A stretch of 64,000 nucleotides of DNA from Streptomyces sp. WMMB303 (GCF_029351045.1 NZ_JARKIN010000001.1:6169001-6233000), one strand, 5' to 3'. Shown: positions 54,329-63,593, counted from the first letter of the stretch. Translations and numbers: made by a program. Notes: generated from the letters alone by a model not told the origin.

Positions 54329-54809
54329 TCGGGCCACTAGCACATCAGGCCCCGGACTGCGGAATGAGGGGCAGCTCACACGTGGTGTGCCGCACATCGG
54401 TGGGTGCCGGGGCGTCCGGAGATCCGGAACGCCTTGTCGATCGTACCGGCTGCCCCGCGTACGCCCCAGCGCTTCACAACCTGCCCGCGCCTCGGGGCGC
54501 ACTCTCGAACCGGTCGGCGCTTCGGTGCACCCACCCTCTTCCGGGGTGGCCCGCTCCCTCATGGGCAGTCCGCACTCCCGCGAACCCCTGACAGCGCGAC
54601 TACCTGCAAGTAGGGTCACGCGGGCCGGGAGACCCGTCCGCGGCCGGCCCGCACCACCGCGCGGCGGTTCGCCACATACCCGCCGGCCCGACCCGATCCG
54701 GTCGGGCCCGACGTCTACACGGCGGACCGGTCGGGCCGACGCGAGCCGGACCGACGACACGGCCCGCACCGGGTCCGCGCCCCGGCATCCGCCGAGGAAC
54801 GGAGTGCCC

Positions 54810-55319
54810 ATGCCCCGCGAATTCACCGTGTCCCGCAGCATCCGCATCGACGCGGCACCCCAGGCCGTGTACGAGCAGATCAGCCGGCCCGCCCGGATGG
54901 GCCGTTGGAGCCCGGAGAACCTGGGGGCGACCGTGCCCGGCGGGGACGAGCCCGCCGAGGTGGGCACCGTCTTCGAGGGCCGCAACAAGCGCGGCGTCTT
55001 CCGCTGGACCACGCGCTGCACGGTGACCGAGGCCGACCCGGGCCGCCGCTTCGCCTTCCGCGTGCACGCCATCGGCCTGCGGCACCCGAAGCTGAAGTCC
55101 CCCATCGCCACCTGGGAGTACCGCTTCCACCACACCGAGGGCGGTACGAAGGTCACCGAGACCTGGACCGACGACCGGCGCTCCTGGCCGGACCCGGTGG
55201 CCGGGGTCTTCGACCGGATCGCCACCGGCGGCAGCACCTTCGCCGCCTTCCAGATCCGCAACATCGAGCGGACGCTGCGCAACCTCAAGCGGGAGTTGGA
55301 GCAGCGGCCCGAGGCGTGA
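54810..55319 (+). CDS. SRPBCC family protein (polyketide cyclase/dehydrase-like)
   Basis: 169 residues from ATG 54810, preceded by GGAG. The helix-grip fold is shown by VSRSIRIDAAPQAVYEQISR, then GRNKRGVFRWTTRCTVTEAD and TWEYRFHHTEGGTKVTETWT, and a long C-terminal helix. These proteins bind hydrophobic ligands; the ligand here is unknown. It stands alone on the plus strand with a terminator at its stop. Confidence 0.88.
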   Translation: MPREFTVSRSIRIDAAPQAVYEQISRPARMGRWSPENLGATVPGGDEPAEVGTVFEGRNKRGVFRWTTRCTVTEADPGRRFAFRVHAIGLRHPKLKSPIATWEYRFHHTEGGTKVTETWTDDRRSWPDPVAGVFDRIATGGSTFAAFQIRNIERTLRNLKRELEQRPEA

Positions 55320-55335
55320 CGCCGGGCGTCACGCC
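55313..55335 (+). terminator. Hairpin at the SRPBCC gene end
   Basis: GGCGTGACG / CGTCACGCC arms (9 bp), 5-nt loop, overlapping the stop codon. The 237 nt beyond, up to 55573, hold the presumed promoter of the RHS block, not recognisable by eye. Confidence 0.55.
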
Positions 55336-55572
55336 ATCCGACTGCCAGGGTGCCTGCCGGCCCGTCCTCCCATCCAACGCCCCCCTTCTCCCGACCGCGG
55401 CCCGGCCGATCCACTCAGCGGCTCCGCCTGCCGGACCTCCGCCCCGACGTGCACAGGCAAGGAGTTGATCACCTAGTGGAGTGAGGGTGTGGCATTGCGT
55501 CACCATTCGGTCCTTGCTTCAGTGGAAAGCGAGGCGGTAGCGCAGGGACGCACACACCGAGGGGGAACGGGG

Positions 55573-55980
55573 ATGATTTCCGAGGAGATCGCTGCGATGC
55601 GGGCGGGCACGGGGGATCCCGGCAGGCTTCTGGGGGAGTTCCGACGCGCAGCCGTACTGGCGCCGAAAGCCGCCGGGGGACGGCTGCTGACCCGAAGTTT
55701 CGGCGGAGTGCGCTGGATTCTCGCGTTCACCGACGAGGCGGCCCTGGCCCGGTTCGCCACGGCGCCGGGCAGGGGCCGCGTACCGGGGGGCCGCGAAGGG
55801 GAGTACGTCACCGTACTGGGCGCGCGGCTGCTTGATGTCGTCATCCCTGCTCTCGACGGACCCACGGGTGTCGCGGTCGACATCGCGGACGAGGACGGCT
55901 CCATGCTCCTCCCACCCGCGCCCGGGATCGTGCCGGATGCCGCGGCGGTGCAGGGCGCGGGTGAAGGGGGAGACCGCTGA
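55573..55980 (+). CDS. SseB-like domain protein of the RHS locus
   Basis: 135 residues from ATG 55573. The segments LLTRSFGGVRWILAFTDEAA and YVTVLGARLLDVVIPALDGP, then TGVAVDIADEDGSMLLPP, resemble the SseB N-terminal fold, a small alpha/beta domain common near type VII and polymorphic-toxin genes. Its role is unknown; chaperone or immunity-related functions are possible. Its stop overlaps the next start as TGATG. A start 28 codons upstream is possible. Confidence 0.7.
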   Translation: MISEEIAAMRAGTGDPGRLLGEFRRAAVLAPKAAGGRLLTRSFGGVRWILAFTDEAALARFATAPGRGRVPGGREGEYVTVLGARLLDVVIPALDGPTGVAVDIADEDGSMLLPPAPGIVPDAAAVQGAGEGGDR

Positions 55981-56636
55981 TGGGGGACGGCACAGGCAGG
56001 GACGACATCAACTGGAACACAGAGTCCCTGAATCTGATCGAGAACGGTCTCAATGGCGCCATCGAGGAGCTCAGGGCATCCGGCGGCGACGCGACGGATG
56101 CCCTGCAGGGCGCGGGCTTCGAGGAACTGGCGCTGACCGGCATGGAAATGGGCCACCACGAGCTGTCCGTCGGCTTCGAGGACTTCTGCGAGCAGTGGGA
56201 GTGGGGCATACGCGCCCTGGTTCAGAACGCCAACGCCCTCGCCCAGAGGCTCGGCCTCTCCGCAGGCATGGCGTACGAGGAGGACCAGTACGCGGCCGGG
56301 GCACTCAAGATCGGCCTCAACTCGCTGACCGGCAATCCGCATGCCACCGAGGAAGAGATCATCAACAGTGAGTGGGGGGACCTGGTCGCGCCCTACAAGC
56401 CCGACTACAGCATGGACTCCTTACGCCAGGCCAGAGCGGACATCGGGCAGGACTGGCAGGACACCGGGCGCGCACTGACTGCCGAGGGCCGCGGCGGCAT
56501 GTACACGGACTGGGCACAGAACCTCACCGGGGTGAGTGACGAAGAGGTCGAAGCGCAGCGGGTCGCATGGTTCGGCCCGTCGCCGGAGGAACGGGCCACA
56601 GCCGCGCAGCCGGAGAATGAGGGGGGCCGTGGCTGA
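55980..56636 (+). CDS. Helical protein upstream of the RHS toxin (ESX/WXG-like context)
   Basis: 218 residues, nearly all predicted helical and acidic. The first half contains ELSVGFEDFCEQWEWGIRAL, a WxxG-like turn between two helices as in WXG100-type substrates, but no clear family match. A C-terminal part contains GMYTDWAQNLTGVSDEEVEA. It contains a TTA leucine codon (56421-56423). It overlaps both neighbours by one base. It may be a partner or chaperone for export of the RHS protein; this is inference from position. Confidence 0.65.
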   Translation: MGDGTGRDDINWNTESLNLIENGLNGAIEELRASGGDATDALQGAGFEELALTGMEMGHHELSVGFEDFCEQWEWGIRALVQNANALAQRLGLSAGMAYEEDQYAAGALKIGLNSLTGNPHATEEEIINSEWGDLVAPYKPDYSMDSLRQARADIGQDWQDTGRALTAEGRGGMYTDWAQNLTGVSDEEVEAQRVAWFGPSPEERATAAQPENEGGRG

Positions 56637-59600
56637 TGGGTTGGGACGATTTGATACCCGACGGCATGGAGGACGCGGGCGAGGACTTCCTCGAGGGCGC
56701 CGGCGACCTCGTCGAGGGCGCCGGCAACTGGACCGGCGACCGGCTGGACGACGTCGGCTGGGAGAGCGGCGGCGACTGGGTGCGGGAACAGTCCCGCTCG
56801 GCGGCGAACGCGATGGGCGCCGAGGTAGCCGAGTTCCAACTGGACGAGACGGCGGACCCGAAGAAGCTGGTCTACGGCAGCCCGAGCAAGATCCGCTCGA
56901 CTGCCGAGCACATCACCAACCTCAAGAGCGCCTTCGACAACGTTGCCAAGGGCCTCAAGGGCTTACACAAGGGATCCCTGAGGGGAAGGGCCGCCGACGC
57001 CTTCTGGGATGCGGTCGGCTTGGAACCGGTCAAGTGGACCAAGGCCGCCGATGCCTGCGAGAAGGCAGCAGGAGCGCTGGAGGACTTCGCCGGCACGGTG
57101 GAGTGGGCCCAGGGCCAGGCGCGCGAGGCGATCGCCAAGTACAAGGACGACAAGAAAGACGCCGCCGAGGACCAGCTGAAGGAAGCCCGCACTCAGCGCA
57201 ACACCGCTGCGAGCGTCGCCCAGAGCGCGGTCAAGGATGCCCGGGACGCTGCTCCACCTACACCGGACTACTGGGAGCAGGCCAACGACGGCCTCACCGG
57301 ACTGCGCCTTGACCTCGACCACGTCGCAGGCGGCGTCATCAAAGGTACCGCCGGGCTGGTCAACTTCGTCCGCAGCGTCAACCCCACCGACCCCTACAAC
57401 ATCACCCACCCCGGCGAGTACGTCACCAACCTCAATTCGACCGCAACCGGTCTGCTGCGCGTCGCCAATGACCCGGTCGGCACCGGCCGGCAGATGTGGG
57501 ACACCTTCCAACGGGACCCCGCCGAGGGCGTGGGCCGCCTGATTCCGGAACTGTTCGGCACCAAGGGCACCGGTATGGCAACGAGGGCCGCTCGGGCAGC
57601 ACGGGTGGCGCGGGAAGCCGGCGAGGCTCGAAGAGCTCTCAGAGGCAGGGGCAGGGAACCCTCCAGCACGCCTCCGAGGGAGCGCGTCGCCAACGGCACC
57701 GACCCCGTCGACCTGGCGACAGGGCTGATGTTCCTGCCGCAGTCCGACCTGACCCTGCCGGGCACCCTGCCGCTCACGTTCACCCGCCACGTCGCGTCCG
57801 GCTACACGCTCGGCCGCTGGTTCGGTCCGTCCTGGAGCTCCACGGTGGACCAGCGGCTGGAGGTCGACCCGGAAGGTGTCGTCTTCATCGCGGAGGACGG
57901 CCGCCTGCTCACGTTCCCGCACCCAGCTCCTGGGGTTCCCACCCTGCCGTCGGCGGGCTCCTCCCGGATGCCGCTGGAGCGCACCCCGGACGGCGGCTAC
58001 ACACTGACGGAACGGGAGACGGGCCGGGTACGGCACTTCGCCCCGCCGCAAGGGGGCACTTCGGAGGACGGCACGGCCCGGATCGAGCAGATCACGGACC
58101 GCAACAGCAACAGCATCACCTTCGAGTACGACGAACAGACCGGCGCGCCCCTGCGCCTCGTCCACAGCGGCGGCTACGTGGTGCGGCTGACGGTCGAGGA
58201 CGACCGGGTGACCGCGCTCTCCCTGGCCGGTTCCGAGACCGACACGACGGTGCTGCGCTACGCCTACACCGACGGCAACCTGACCGACGTCACGGGCTCC
58301 TCCGGGCTGCCGCTGCGCTTCGAGTACGACGACGAGCAGCGCGTGGTGTCCTGGACCGACACCAACGACCGCCGCTACGACTACGTCTACGACAACCTCC
58401 ACCGCGTCATCGCCGAAGGCGGCACAGCGGGCCACATGCAGGTCCGTATCGACTACGACGGTGTGGACGAAGCAACCGGCCACAAGGTCACCACGGTGAC
58501 GACCGCGGCCGGACACTCCACCCGCCATCTGTTCGACGAGCAGGGCCGGGCGGTCGGCGAGATCGATTCCCTGGGCCACCGGACGCGGACGGAACGGGAC
58601 GACCACAACCGCCCGCTGTCCCACACGGACGCGCTGGGCCGCACCACGTCCTTCACGTACGACGCGGCAGGCCACCTCGCCGCGGTCGCACGCCCGGACG
58701 GCACGCGCACCGCGATCACCCGCGACGCGCTGGGGCTGCCGGTCACCACGACCGGCCCGGACGGCACGGCCTGGCGCCTGGAGTGGGACGCGTACGGCAA
58801 CCGGACCTCGGTGACCGATCCCGCGGGCCACACCACCCACTACACCTACGACGGCCGGGGCCGGCTGGCGACGGTGACGGACGCCCTCAGCGCGACGACA
58901 CGGATCCGCTGCGACGCGGTGGGCCTCCCGCTGGAGATCACCGACCCGCTGGGCGCGACCACCCGCTACGAACGCGACGCCTTCGGCCGCCCGGTGCGCC
59001 TGGTGGACCCGCTGGGCGCGCGGACCACGCTGACCTGGACGACCGAAGGGCGGCTCGCCTCCCGCACGACACCCGACGGCGCCACGGAGCGCTGGGAGTG
59101 GGACGGCGAGGGCAACTGCACCCTCCATGTGGACGCCGCGGGCGGCGAGACCCGGTACGAGTACACCCACTTCGACATGCTGGAGGCCCGCACGGGCCCG
59201 GACGGCGTGCGCTACGAGTTCGCGTACGACGCCGAGCTGCGCATGTCGCGGGTGACCAACCCCCAGGGCCTGACCTGGGACTACACCTACGACCCCGCGG
59301 GCCGCCTGGTCGCGGAGACGGACTTCGACGACCGCACGCAGCAGTACGAACTGGACGCGGCCGGCGAACTGATCCGCCGTACGACACCGCTCGGCGAAGA
59401 GATCAGCTACGAGCGGGACGCACTGGGCCGCACCCTCCGCAAGGACGCGGCGGGCGCGGTGACGACGTACGCGTACGACCCGGCAGGCCGCCTCCTGGAC
59501 GCCGTCGGCCCGGACGCGGAGCTGCGCTACCAGCGCGACAAGTTGGGCCGAGTCAAAACGGAACTGGTCAACGGCCGAGCCCTCACCCACACCTACGACG

Positions 59601-61153
59601 CCCTGGGCCGCCGCACCCGTCGCACCACCCCGACCGGCGCCGTCTCCACCAGCACCTACGACGCGGCGGGCAACCGCACTTCGCTCACGGCCTCAGGCCG
59701 CACGCTGGACTTCACCCACGACGCGGCAGGCCGCGAGACGGAGCGCCGCATCGGAACGGAGGGCCTCACCCTCTCCCAGGTGTGGGACCCGGCGGGCCTC
59801 CTGATATCACAATGCGTAGCGGCTCAAGAAACCATTCAGCAGCGCAGTTACGCATACCGTTCCGACGGCTATCTGACGAGCGTTGACGACCTCCTGACAG
59901 GTCGTGCGGCCTTCGACCTGGACGCGGTCGGCCGCGTCACGGCCGTCCACGCTCGCGGCTGGACGGAGCGCTACGCCTACGACGAGGCGGGCAACCAGAC
60001 CGAGGCCAGCTGGCCCGCCACCCACGCCTCCCCCGAGGCCATCGGCCCGCGTGTGTATGAGGGCACCTCGATCCGGACAGCGGGCAAGGTCCGCTACGAA
60101 CACGACGCAGCGGGCCGCACCACCCTCCGCCAGAAGACCCGCCTCTCGAAGAAACCGGACACCTGGCACTACACCTGGGACGCCGAGGACCGGCTCACCC
60201 AAGTCGTCACCCCGGACGGCACGGTCTGGCAGTACGCCTACGACCCCCTGGGCCGCCGCACGGCCAAGCACCGTATGACGGCGGACGGTGAGCAGGCCGA
60301 ATCGGTCCTCTTCACCTGGGACGGCCCCACCCTCATCGAGCAGACCACCGCCGCGCCCGACCTCCCCCACCCGGTCACCCTCACCTGGGACCACAAGGGC
60401 TTCACCCCCCTCGCCCAGACGGAACGCCGCACCGACGAGTCCACCCAGCAGGAAATCGACTCCCGCTTCTACGCCATCGTCACCGACCTCGTCGGCACCC
60501 CGACCGAGCTGGTCTCCGAATCGGGCGACATCGCCTGGCGCACCCAGTCCACCCTCTGGGGCACCACCACCTGGCACACCGACAGCACCGCCTACACCCC
60601 CCTCCGCTTCCCCGGCCAGTACTACGACCCGGAAACGGGCCTCCACTACAACTACTTCCGGTACTACGACCCGGAAACCGCGCGGTACACGGCGCCCGAC
60701 CCGCTGGGGCTTGAGGCAGCTCCCAATCCGGTCGGATACGTCATGAATCCGACCGTTTGGCTCGACTCACTCGGCCTTGCGCCCGACTATCCGGACCGCC
60801 CAGGGTTCGTTGAGCGGGTAAAAGATAAATTTCGCCCCCAGGGGTATCGAACCGACCAGATTATGCGTGCTCAGCGCCAACCCACACGACTCGGCGATCT
60901 GAACGAAATTGACACACCAGACCTAGGCGATCCGCTCAAAACAGGCATGCTGCGAAGCCTGGATGACGAGACTCTTCTTCGTGCCATCAACGATCCCGAC
61001 GGGATCGGCCACGTGGTGACGGTCCATGACAACGCGGTAGTTCAGGGAAACCATCGCATCGCTGAGGCGTTGTCCCGGATGAGAGACCCCGCCAATCCGA
61101 ATATCACCCCCGAGACGATCGTGCAGATCTTGGGAAGAGGAGGGAACCCGTGA
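56636..61153 (+). CDS. RHS-repeat polymorphic toxin with putative type VII secretion signal
   Basis: 1505 residues. The N-terminus (about 1-200) is helical and acidic; LDDVGWESGGDWVREQSRSA and LEDFAGTVEWAQGQAREAI resemble the putative T7SS-secreted region of Streptomyces toxins. A DUF6531 domain follows (PVDLATGLMFLPQSDLTLPG, about 360-430). More than twenty YD repeats (GNRTSVTDPAGHTTHYTYDG style) form the shell, and the RHS core RYYDPETARYTAPDPLGLEA ends near 1350. The variable C-terminus (about 1379-1505) is lower in GC and contains VVTVHDNAVVQGNHRIAEAL, a ParB/sulfiredoxin-like motif. It carries a TTA codon at 56963. A candidate immunity gene overlaps its stop. Confidence 0.9.
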   Translation: MGWDDLIPDGMEDAGEDFLEGAGDLVEGAGNWTGDRLDDVGWESGGDWVREQSRSAANAMGAEVAEFQLDETADPKKLVYGSPSKIRSTAEHITNLKSAFDNVAKGLKGLHKGSLRGRAADAFWDAVGLEPVKWTKAADACEKAAGALEDFAGTVEWAQGQAREAIAKYKDDKKDAAEDQLKEARTQRNTAASVAQSAVKDARDAAPPTPDYWEQANDGLTGLRLDLDHVAGGVIKGTAGLVNFVRSVNPTDPYNITHPGEYVTNLNSTATGLLRVANDPVGTGRQMWDTFQRDPAEGVGRLIPELFGTKGTGMATRAARAARVAREAGEARRALRGRGREPSSTPPRERVANGTDPVDLATGLMFLPQSDLTLPGTLPLTFTRHVASGYTLGRWFGPSWSSTVDQRLEVDPEGVVFIAEDGRLLTFPHPAPGVPTLPSAGSSRMPLERTPDGGYTLTERETGRVRHFAPPQGGTSEDGTARIEQITDRNSNSITFEYDEQTGAPLRLVHSGGYVVRLTVEDDRVTALSLAGSETDTTVLRYAYTDGNLTDVTGSSGLPLRFEYDDEQRVVSWTDTNDRRYDYVYDNLHRVIAEGGTAGHMQVRIDYDGVDEATGHKVTTVTTAAGHSTRHLFDEQGRAVGEIDSLGHRTRTERDDHNRPLSHTDALGRTTSFTYDAAGHLAAVARPDGTRTAITRDALGLPVTTTGPDGTAWRLEWDAYGNRTSVTDPAGHTTHYTYDGRGRLATVTDALSATTRIRCDAVGLPLEITDPLGATTRYERDAFGRPVRLVDPLGARTTLTWTTEGRLASRTTPDGATERWEWDGEGNCTLHVDAAGGETRYEYTHFDMLEARTGPDGVRYEFAYDAELRMSRVTNPQGLTWDYTYDPAGRLVAETDFDDRTQQYELDAAGELIRRTTPLGEEISYERDALGRTLRKDAAGAVTTYAYDPAGRLLDAVGPDAELRYQRDKLGRVKTELVNGRALTHTYDALGRRTRRTTPTGAVSTSTYDAAGNRTSLTASGRTLDFTHDAAGRETERRIGTEGLTLSQVWDPAGLLISQCVAAQETIQQRSYAYRSDGYLTSVDDLLTGRAAFDLDAVGRVTAVHARGWTERYAYDEAGNQTEASWPATHASPEAIGPRVYEGTSIRTAGKVRYEHDAAGRTTLRQKTRLSKKPDTWHYTWDAEDRLTQVVTPDGTVWQYAYDPLGRRTAKHRMTADGEQAESVLFTWDGPTLIEQTTAAPDLPHPVTLTWDHKGFTPLAQTERRTDESTQQEIDSRFYAIVTDLVGTPTELVSESGDIAWRTQSTLWGTTTWHTDSTAYTPLRFPGQYYDPETGLHYNYFRYYDPETARYTAPDPLGLEAAPNPVGYVMNPTVWLDSLGLAPDYPDRPGFVERVKDKFRPQGYRTDQIMRAQRQPTRLGDLNEIDTPDLGDPLKTGMLRSLDDETLLRAINDPDGIGHVVTVHDNAVVQGNHRIAEALSRMRDPANPNITPETIVQILGRGGNP

Positions 61154-61566
61154 GGAGACTTCATCCGCGCGTACATGATCGAACCCGTGTGGCCTCGCCT
61201 TTCGGTTGGCCCGTACCGGGAGAAGTCCGCCACGTTGACACTCGCACGCTGCGGCGCCTAGTCGCCGAAGCGGAGAAGGCCGGCTTCAGTCGCACCGGAA
61301 AACGCATCGATACAAGCACAGGCGAAGACACCAGATATCTACTCATGCCAGTACTCCCAGAGAGTGTCCCAACCGACAGCTGGATTTGCGTTCTCCTGGC
61401 ATATGACCCAGCAGTCGCGGGCAGGAAGCACTCGACCCTTTACCGCATCCCCCATCGCCTGGACGTGGCACCCCGCACTTATGAAAAACTGAAGACACTC
61501 TCACGAAGACAGAAGAATCAGCTTCTACACACCCTCATCTGGGAACAATTGAATACAAAACAATAA
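61150..61566 (+). CDS. Candidate immunity protein for the RHS toxin
   Basis: 138 residues from GTG 61150, which overlaps the toxin stop as GTGA. The GC content is clearly lower than in the core genes. A short alpha/beta protein: EVRHVDTRTLRRLVAEAEKA, WICVLLAYDPAVAG and a basic C-terminal helix RRQKNQLLHTLIWEQLN. I recognise no family. Immunity is inferred from place, size and overlap, the standard layout of polymorphic toxins. Confidence 0.65.
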   Translation: MRRLHPRVHDRTRVASPFGWPVPGEVRHVDTRTLRRLVAEAEKAGFSRTGKRIDTSTGEDTRYLLMPVLPESVPTDSWICVLLAYDPAVAGRKHSTLYRIPHRLDVAPRTYEKLKTLSRRQKNQLLHTLIWEQLNTKQ

Positions 61567-61616
61567 CCCTCCGTGCGCTAAAAGGGTACGGCATGATGGC
61601 CGACGCCTGCTTACTT

Positions 61617-61637
61617 CACCCTGCGAGAAGCAGGGTG
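61617..61637 (+). terminator. Hairpin after the immunity gene
   Basis: CACCCTGC / GCAGGGTG arms (8 bp), 5-nt loop, 50 nt after the stop. Confidence 0.5.
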
Positions 61638-61697
61638 CACAGACGTGCGATACCGAGCCTGGCGTGGTGAACACCAGAAAACCAATTTCCACCCCGA

Positions 61698-62013
61698 TCA
61701 CTTGCAGCCCACCCCGGTGCAGCGAAGACACTCGGCCGTCAGGTAGAAGGCTTCGAGGAAGACTTGGCTCGAGCACCGGTACACAATCGTTCTGCGCGGC
61801 AACCTCGCAAAGTTCTCCGCCGATAGAGAAATACGCGACTTCTTGCTGAAGTCCCGGGACCGCGTACTGGTCGAAGCAAGCCTCTTAAACCGCATCTGGG
61901 GCATTGGCTTGGCTGCGGACGACGAACGAGCTTCTTCACCCTCGCTGTGGAAAGGTCTGAATCTGCTGGGGTTCGCGCTGATGGAGACTCGAAATACACT
62001 GTTGTCACGTTGA
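61698..62013 (+). pseudogene. Frameshifted NADAR (YbiA/DUF1768) relic
   Basis: Reading from 61698, one frame gives SLAAHPGAAKTLGRQVEGFEED. Another frame, from 61765, continues WLEHRYTIVLRGNLAKFS, then LLKSRDRVLVEASLLNRIWG, IGLAADDERASSPSLW and KGLNLLGFALMETRNTL to a stop at 62011. Joined, this is the C-terminal two thirds of a NADAR protein, whose members cleave ADP-ribose from nucleotides or DNA. A frame change near 61761-61765 and a missing N-terminus show decay; a sequencing error could explain only the frame change. 62014-62139 holds nothing I can name. Confidence 0.75.
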
Positions 62014-62139
62014 AACAGAAAGAGCGATGCTGAGTCGTCCCAGGAGTCCATCGGCGCATCCCTCGTCGGCCGACCTCTTCCGATCCCAGATCGCTCCAAG
62101 CTTCGTACTCCCCAAGAACGGCTAAATGGCCGCGCCGGC

Positions 62140-62787
62140 TCAGGCCGTGACGACCGTGCCGGCCGTGACCCCGTGGGCGAGCCGGATGAGGGCAGATTTC
62201 AAGCGGGCCGTCGAGATGCCTCGGCCGCGCTGATGGAGGAAGACCTCGGGGGCCAGCGGCGCCAGGAGCGTGTCCGCGAGCGCCTCGGGGTCGGACGTGT
62301 CCGCCTCCCGCAGGAGCGCCAGCACGTGGGCGCGCCAGAAGCCGTAGGCGCCGACGGCGAAGCGTTCGGCGCCGGTCTCGGCCCCGAGGACGAGATGGCT
62401 GTGCTGCTCCAGTAGGTCGATCATGGCTGCCAGGAAGGCCGCAAGCCGCTCCCCCGGTGCTGCGCCGGGGCCCAGTGGCGGTGCGCCCCGCAGCAGTTCG
62501 CCCTGCAGTGCGTGCTCGTGCTCGTCCAGGAGTGCCGCCGCGATGGAGGCGATGTCCGGGTAGCGCCGGTAGAGCGTGCCCCGACCGATTCCGGCGGTGC
62601 GGGCGATGTCCTCCATCGTGACCGCGCGCGGATCCCCCTCTGCGAACAGTTCGGACGCCGCGGAGAGGACTTTCGCCCGGTTCCGCGCCGCGTCCGCGCG
62701 CTCCCTGGGCCGTTTCGGCTCCCCCGGTCTCGCCGGGTCCCCGAGCCTCGCCGGGTCCCCGGACTGCTCGGGCTCCTTGGTCTCCAC
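62140..62787 (-). CDS. TetR family transcriptional repressor
   Basis: 215 residues. The helix-turn-helix is VTMEDIARTAGIGRGTLYRRYPDI (read from about 57), preceded by a Glu/Pro/Arg-rich tail of about 35 residues; the rest is the all-helical ligand domain. It diverges from the azoreductase-SMR pair across 113 nt with two palindromic operators, so it probably represses both directions. Confidence 0.92.
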   Translation of the reverse strand: METKEPEQSGDPARLGDPARPGEPKRPRERADAARNRAKVLSAASELFAEGDPRAVTMEDIARTAGIGRGTLYRRYPDIASIAAALLDEHEHALQGELLRGAPPLGPGAAPGERLAAFLAAMIDLLEQHSHLVLGAETGAERFAVGAYGFWRAHVLALLREADTSDPEALADTLLAPLAPEVFLHQRGRGISTARLKSALIRLAHGVTAGTVVTA

Positions 62788-62815
62788 GGCATCAGCCTAC
62801 GTCAGCCCGGCGGAA

Positions 62816-62838
62816 TAACCGGACGGAGCGTCCGGTTA
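62816..62838. promoter_or_regulatory. TetR operator O1
   Basis: TAACCGGAC-N5-GTCCGGTTA, perfectly symmetric. A possible rightward -10 (TATGCT, 62837-62842) abuts it. Confidence 0.75.
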
Positions 62839-62852
62839 TGCTGACCACAGCT

Positions 62853-62875
62853 GAACCGGACACGGTGTCCGGTTC
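62853..62875. promoter_or_regulatory. TetR operator O2
   Basis: GAACCGGAC-N5-GTCCGGTTC shares the 8-bp half-sites and spacing of O1, 37 bp centre to centre. Confidence 0.75.
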
Positions 62876-62900
62876 CCTCTTCCGAGGCAGGAGCCTTCCC

Positions 62901-63593
62901 ATGTCCACCACCGCCACCCGGCCGACGACGCCCCCCGTTCCGCAGACCCTGCTGCACCTCGACGCCAGCGCCCGCCGCCGCTCCTTCAGCCGCGAGCTCG
63001 GCGACGCCGTCGCCGACGCCTGGCGGTCCTCCCACCCGGACGGCACCTACCTCCACCGCGACCTCGCACTCACCCCCGTTCCGCAGATAGGCGAGGCGTG
63101 GACCGAGCTGTGCGACTACGTACTGGAACACCGGATCACCGACACCGCCCGCTACCGCGAAGCCGTGCGCACCCCGGCCCAGGCCGACGCCTGGGCGATC
63201 GTCGAGCCGCTGCTCGCTGAACTCGTCGCCGCCGACGTCGTACTGATCGCCGCGCCCATGTACAACTTCTCCGTCCCCGCCTCGCTCAAGGCGTGGATCG
63301 ACCAGGTGACGTTCCCCAAGATGTCGCTGGCCGGCCGGCGCTTCGTCGTCGCCTACGCACGCGGCGGTGCGTACGGGCCGGGCACCCCGCGCCAGCCGTA
63401 CGACCACCAGGAGCGCTACCTGCGGGACTTCTTCCCCGGCCACTTCGCCGTCCCCGAGGAGGACATGACCTTCCTCGGCACCGAATTGGTCAACTCCCTC
63501 ACCGATCCCGCACTCGCCGCCCGCCGCGAGGCCCACGACGCCTCCAGGGCCGCCGCGCTGGCCGCTGCCCGGACGGTCGGAGCAGCGCTGTGA
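62901..63593 (+). CDS. FMN-dependent NADH-azoreductase (AzoR-like)
   Basis: 230 residues from ATG 62901, with GGCAGGAG upstream. The flavodoxin-like fold starts TLLHLDASARRRSFSRELGD; APMYNFSVPASLKAWIDQV is the AzoR FMN/dimer signature, and ARGGAYGPG follows. Such enzymes reduce quinones and azo compounds by two electrons. Its stop overlaps the next start (GTGA), so it is coupled to the transporter. Confidence 0.92.
   Translation: MSTTATRPTTPPVPQTLLHLDASARRRSFSRELGDAVADAWRSSHPDGTYLHRDLALTPVPQIGEAWTELCDYVLEHRITDTARYREAVRTPAQADAWAIVEPLLAELVAADVVLIAAPMYNFSVPASLKAWIDQVTFPKMSLAGRRFVVAYARGGAYGPGTPRQPYDHQERYLRDFFPGHFAVPEEDMTFLGTELVNSLTDPALAARREAHDASRAAALAAARTVGAAL

Larger units (their letters stand above)
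53960..54809. other. 850-nt gap upstream of rpsJ: S10 leader region
   Basis: Only the leader and promoter signals listed separately are supported, all in the first 370 nt. The right half, up to the SRPBCC start, shows no gene or promoter that I would defend. Confidence 0.6.

Noticed and set aside
55489..55573. Earlier start for the SseB-like gene
   Set aside because: The extra 28 residues look non-conserved and the ATG at 55573 directly follows a G-rich ribosome site; kept only as an alternative.
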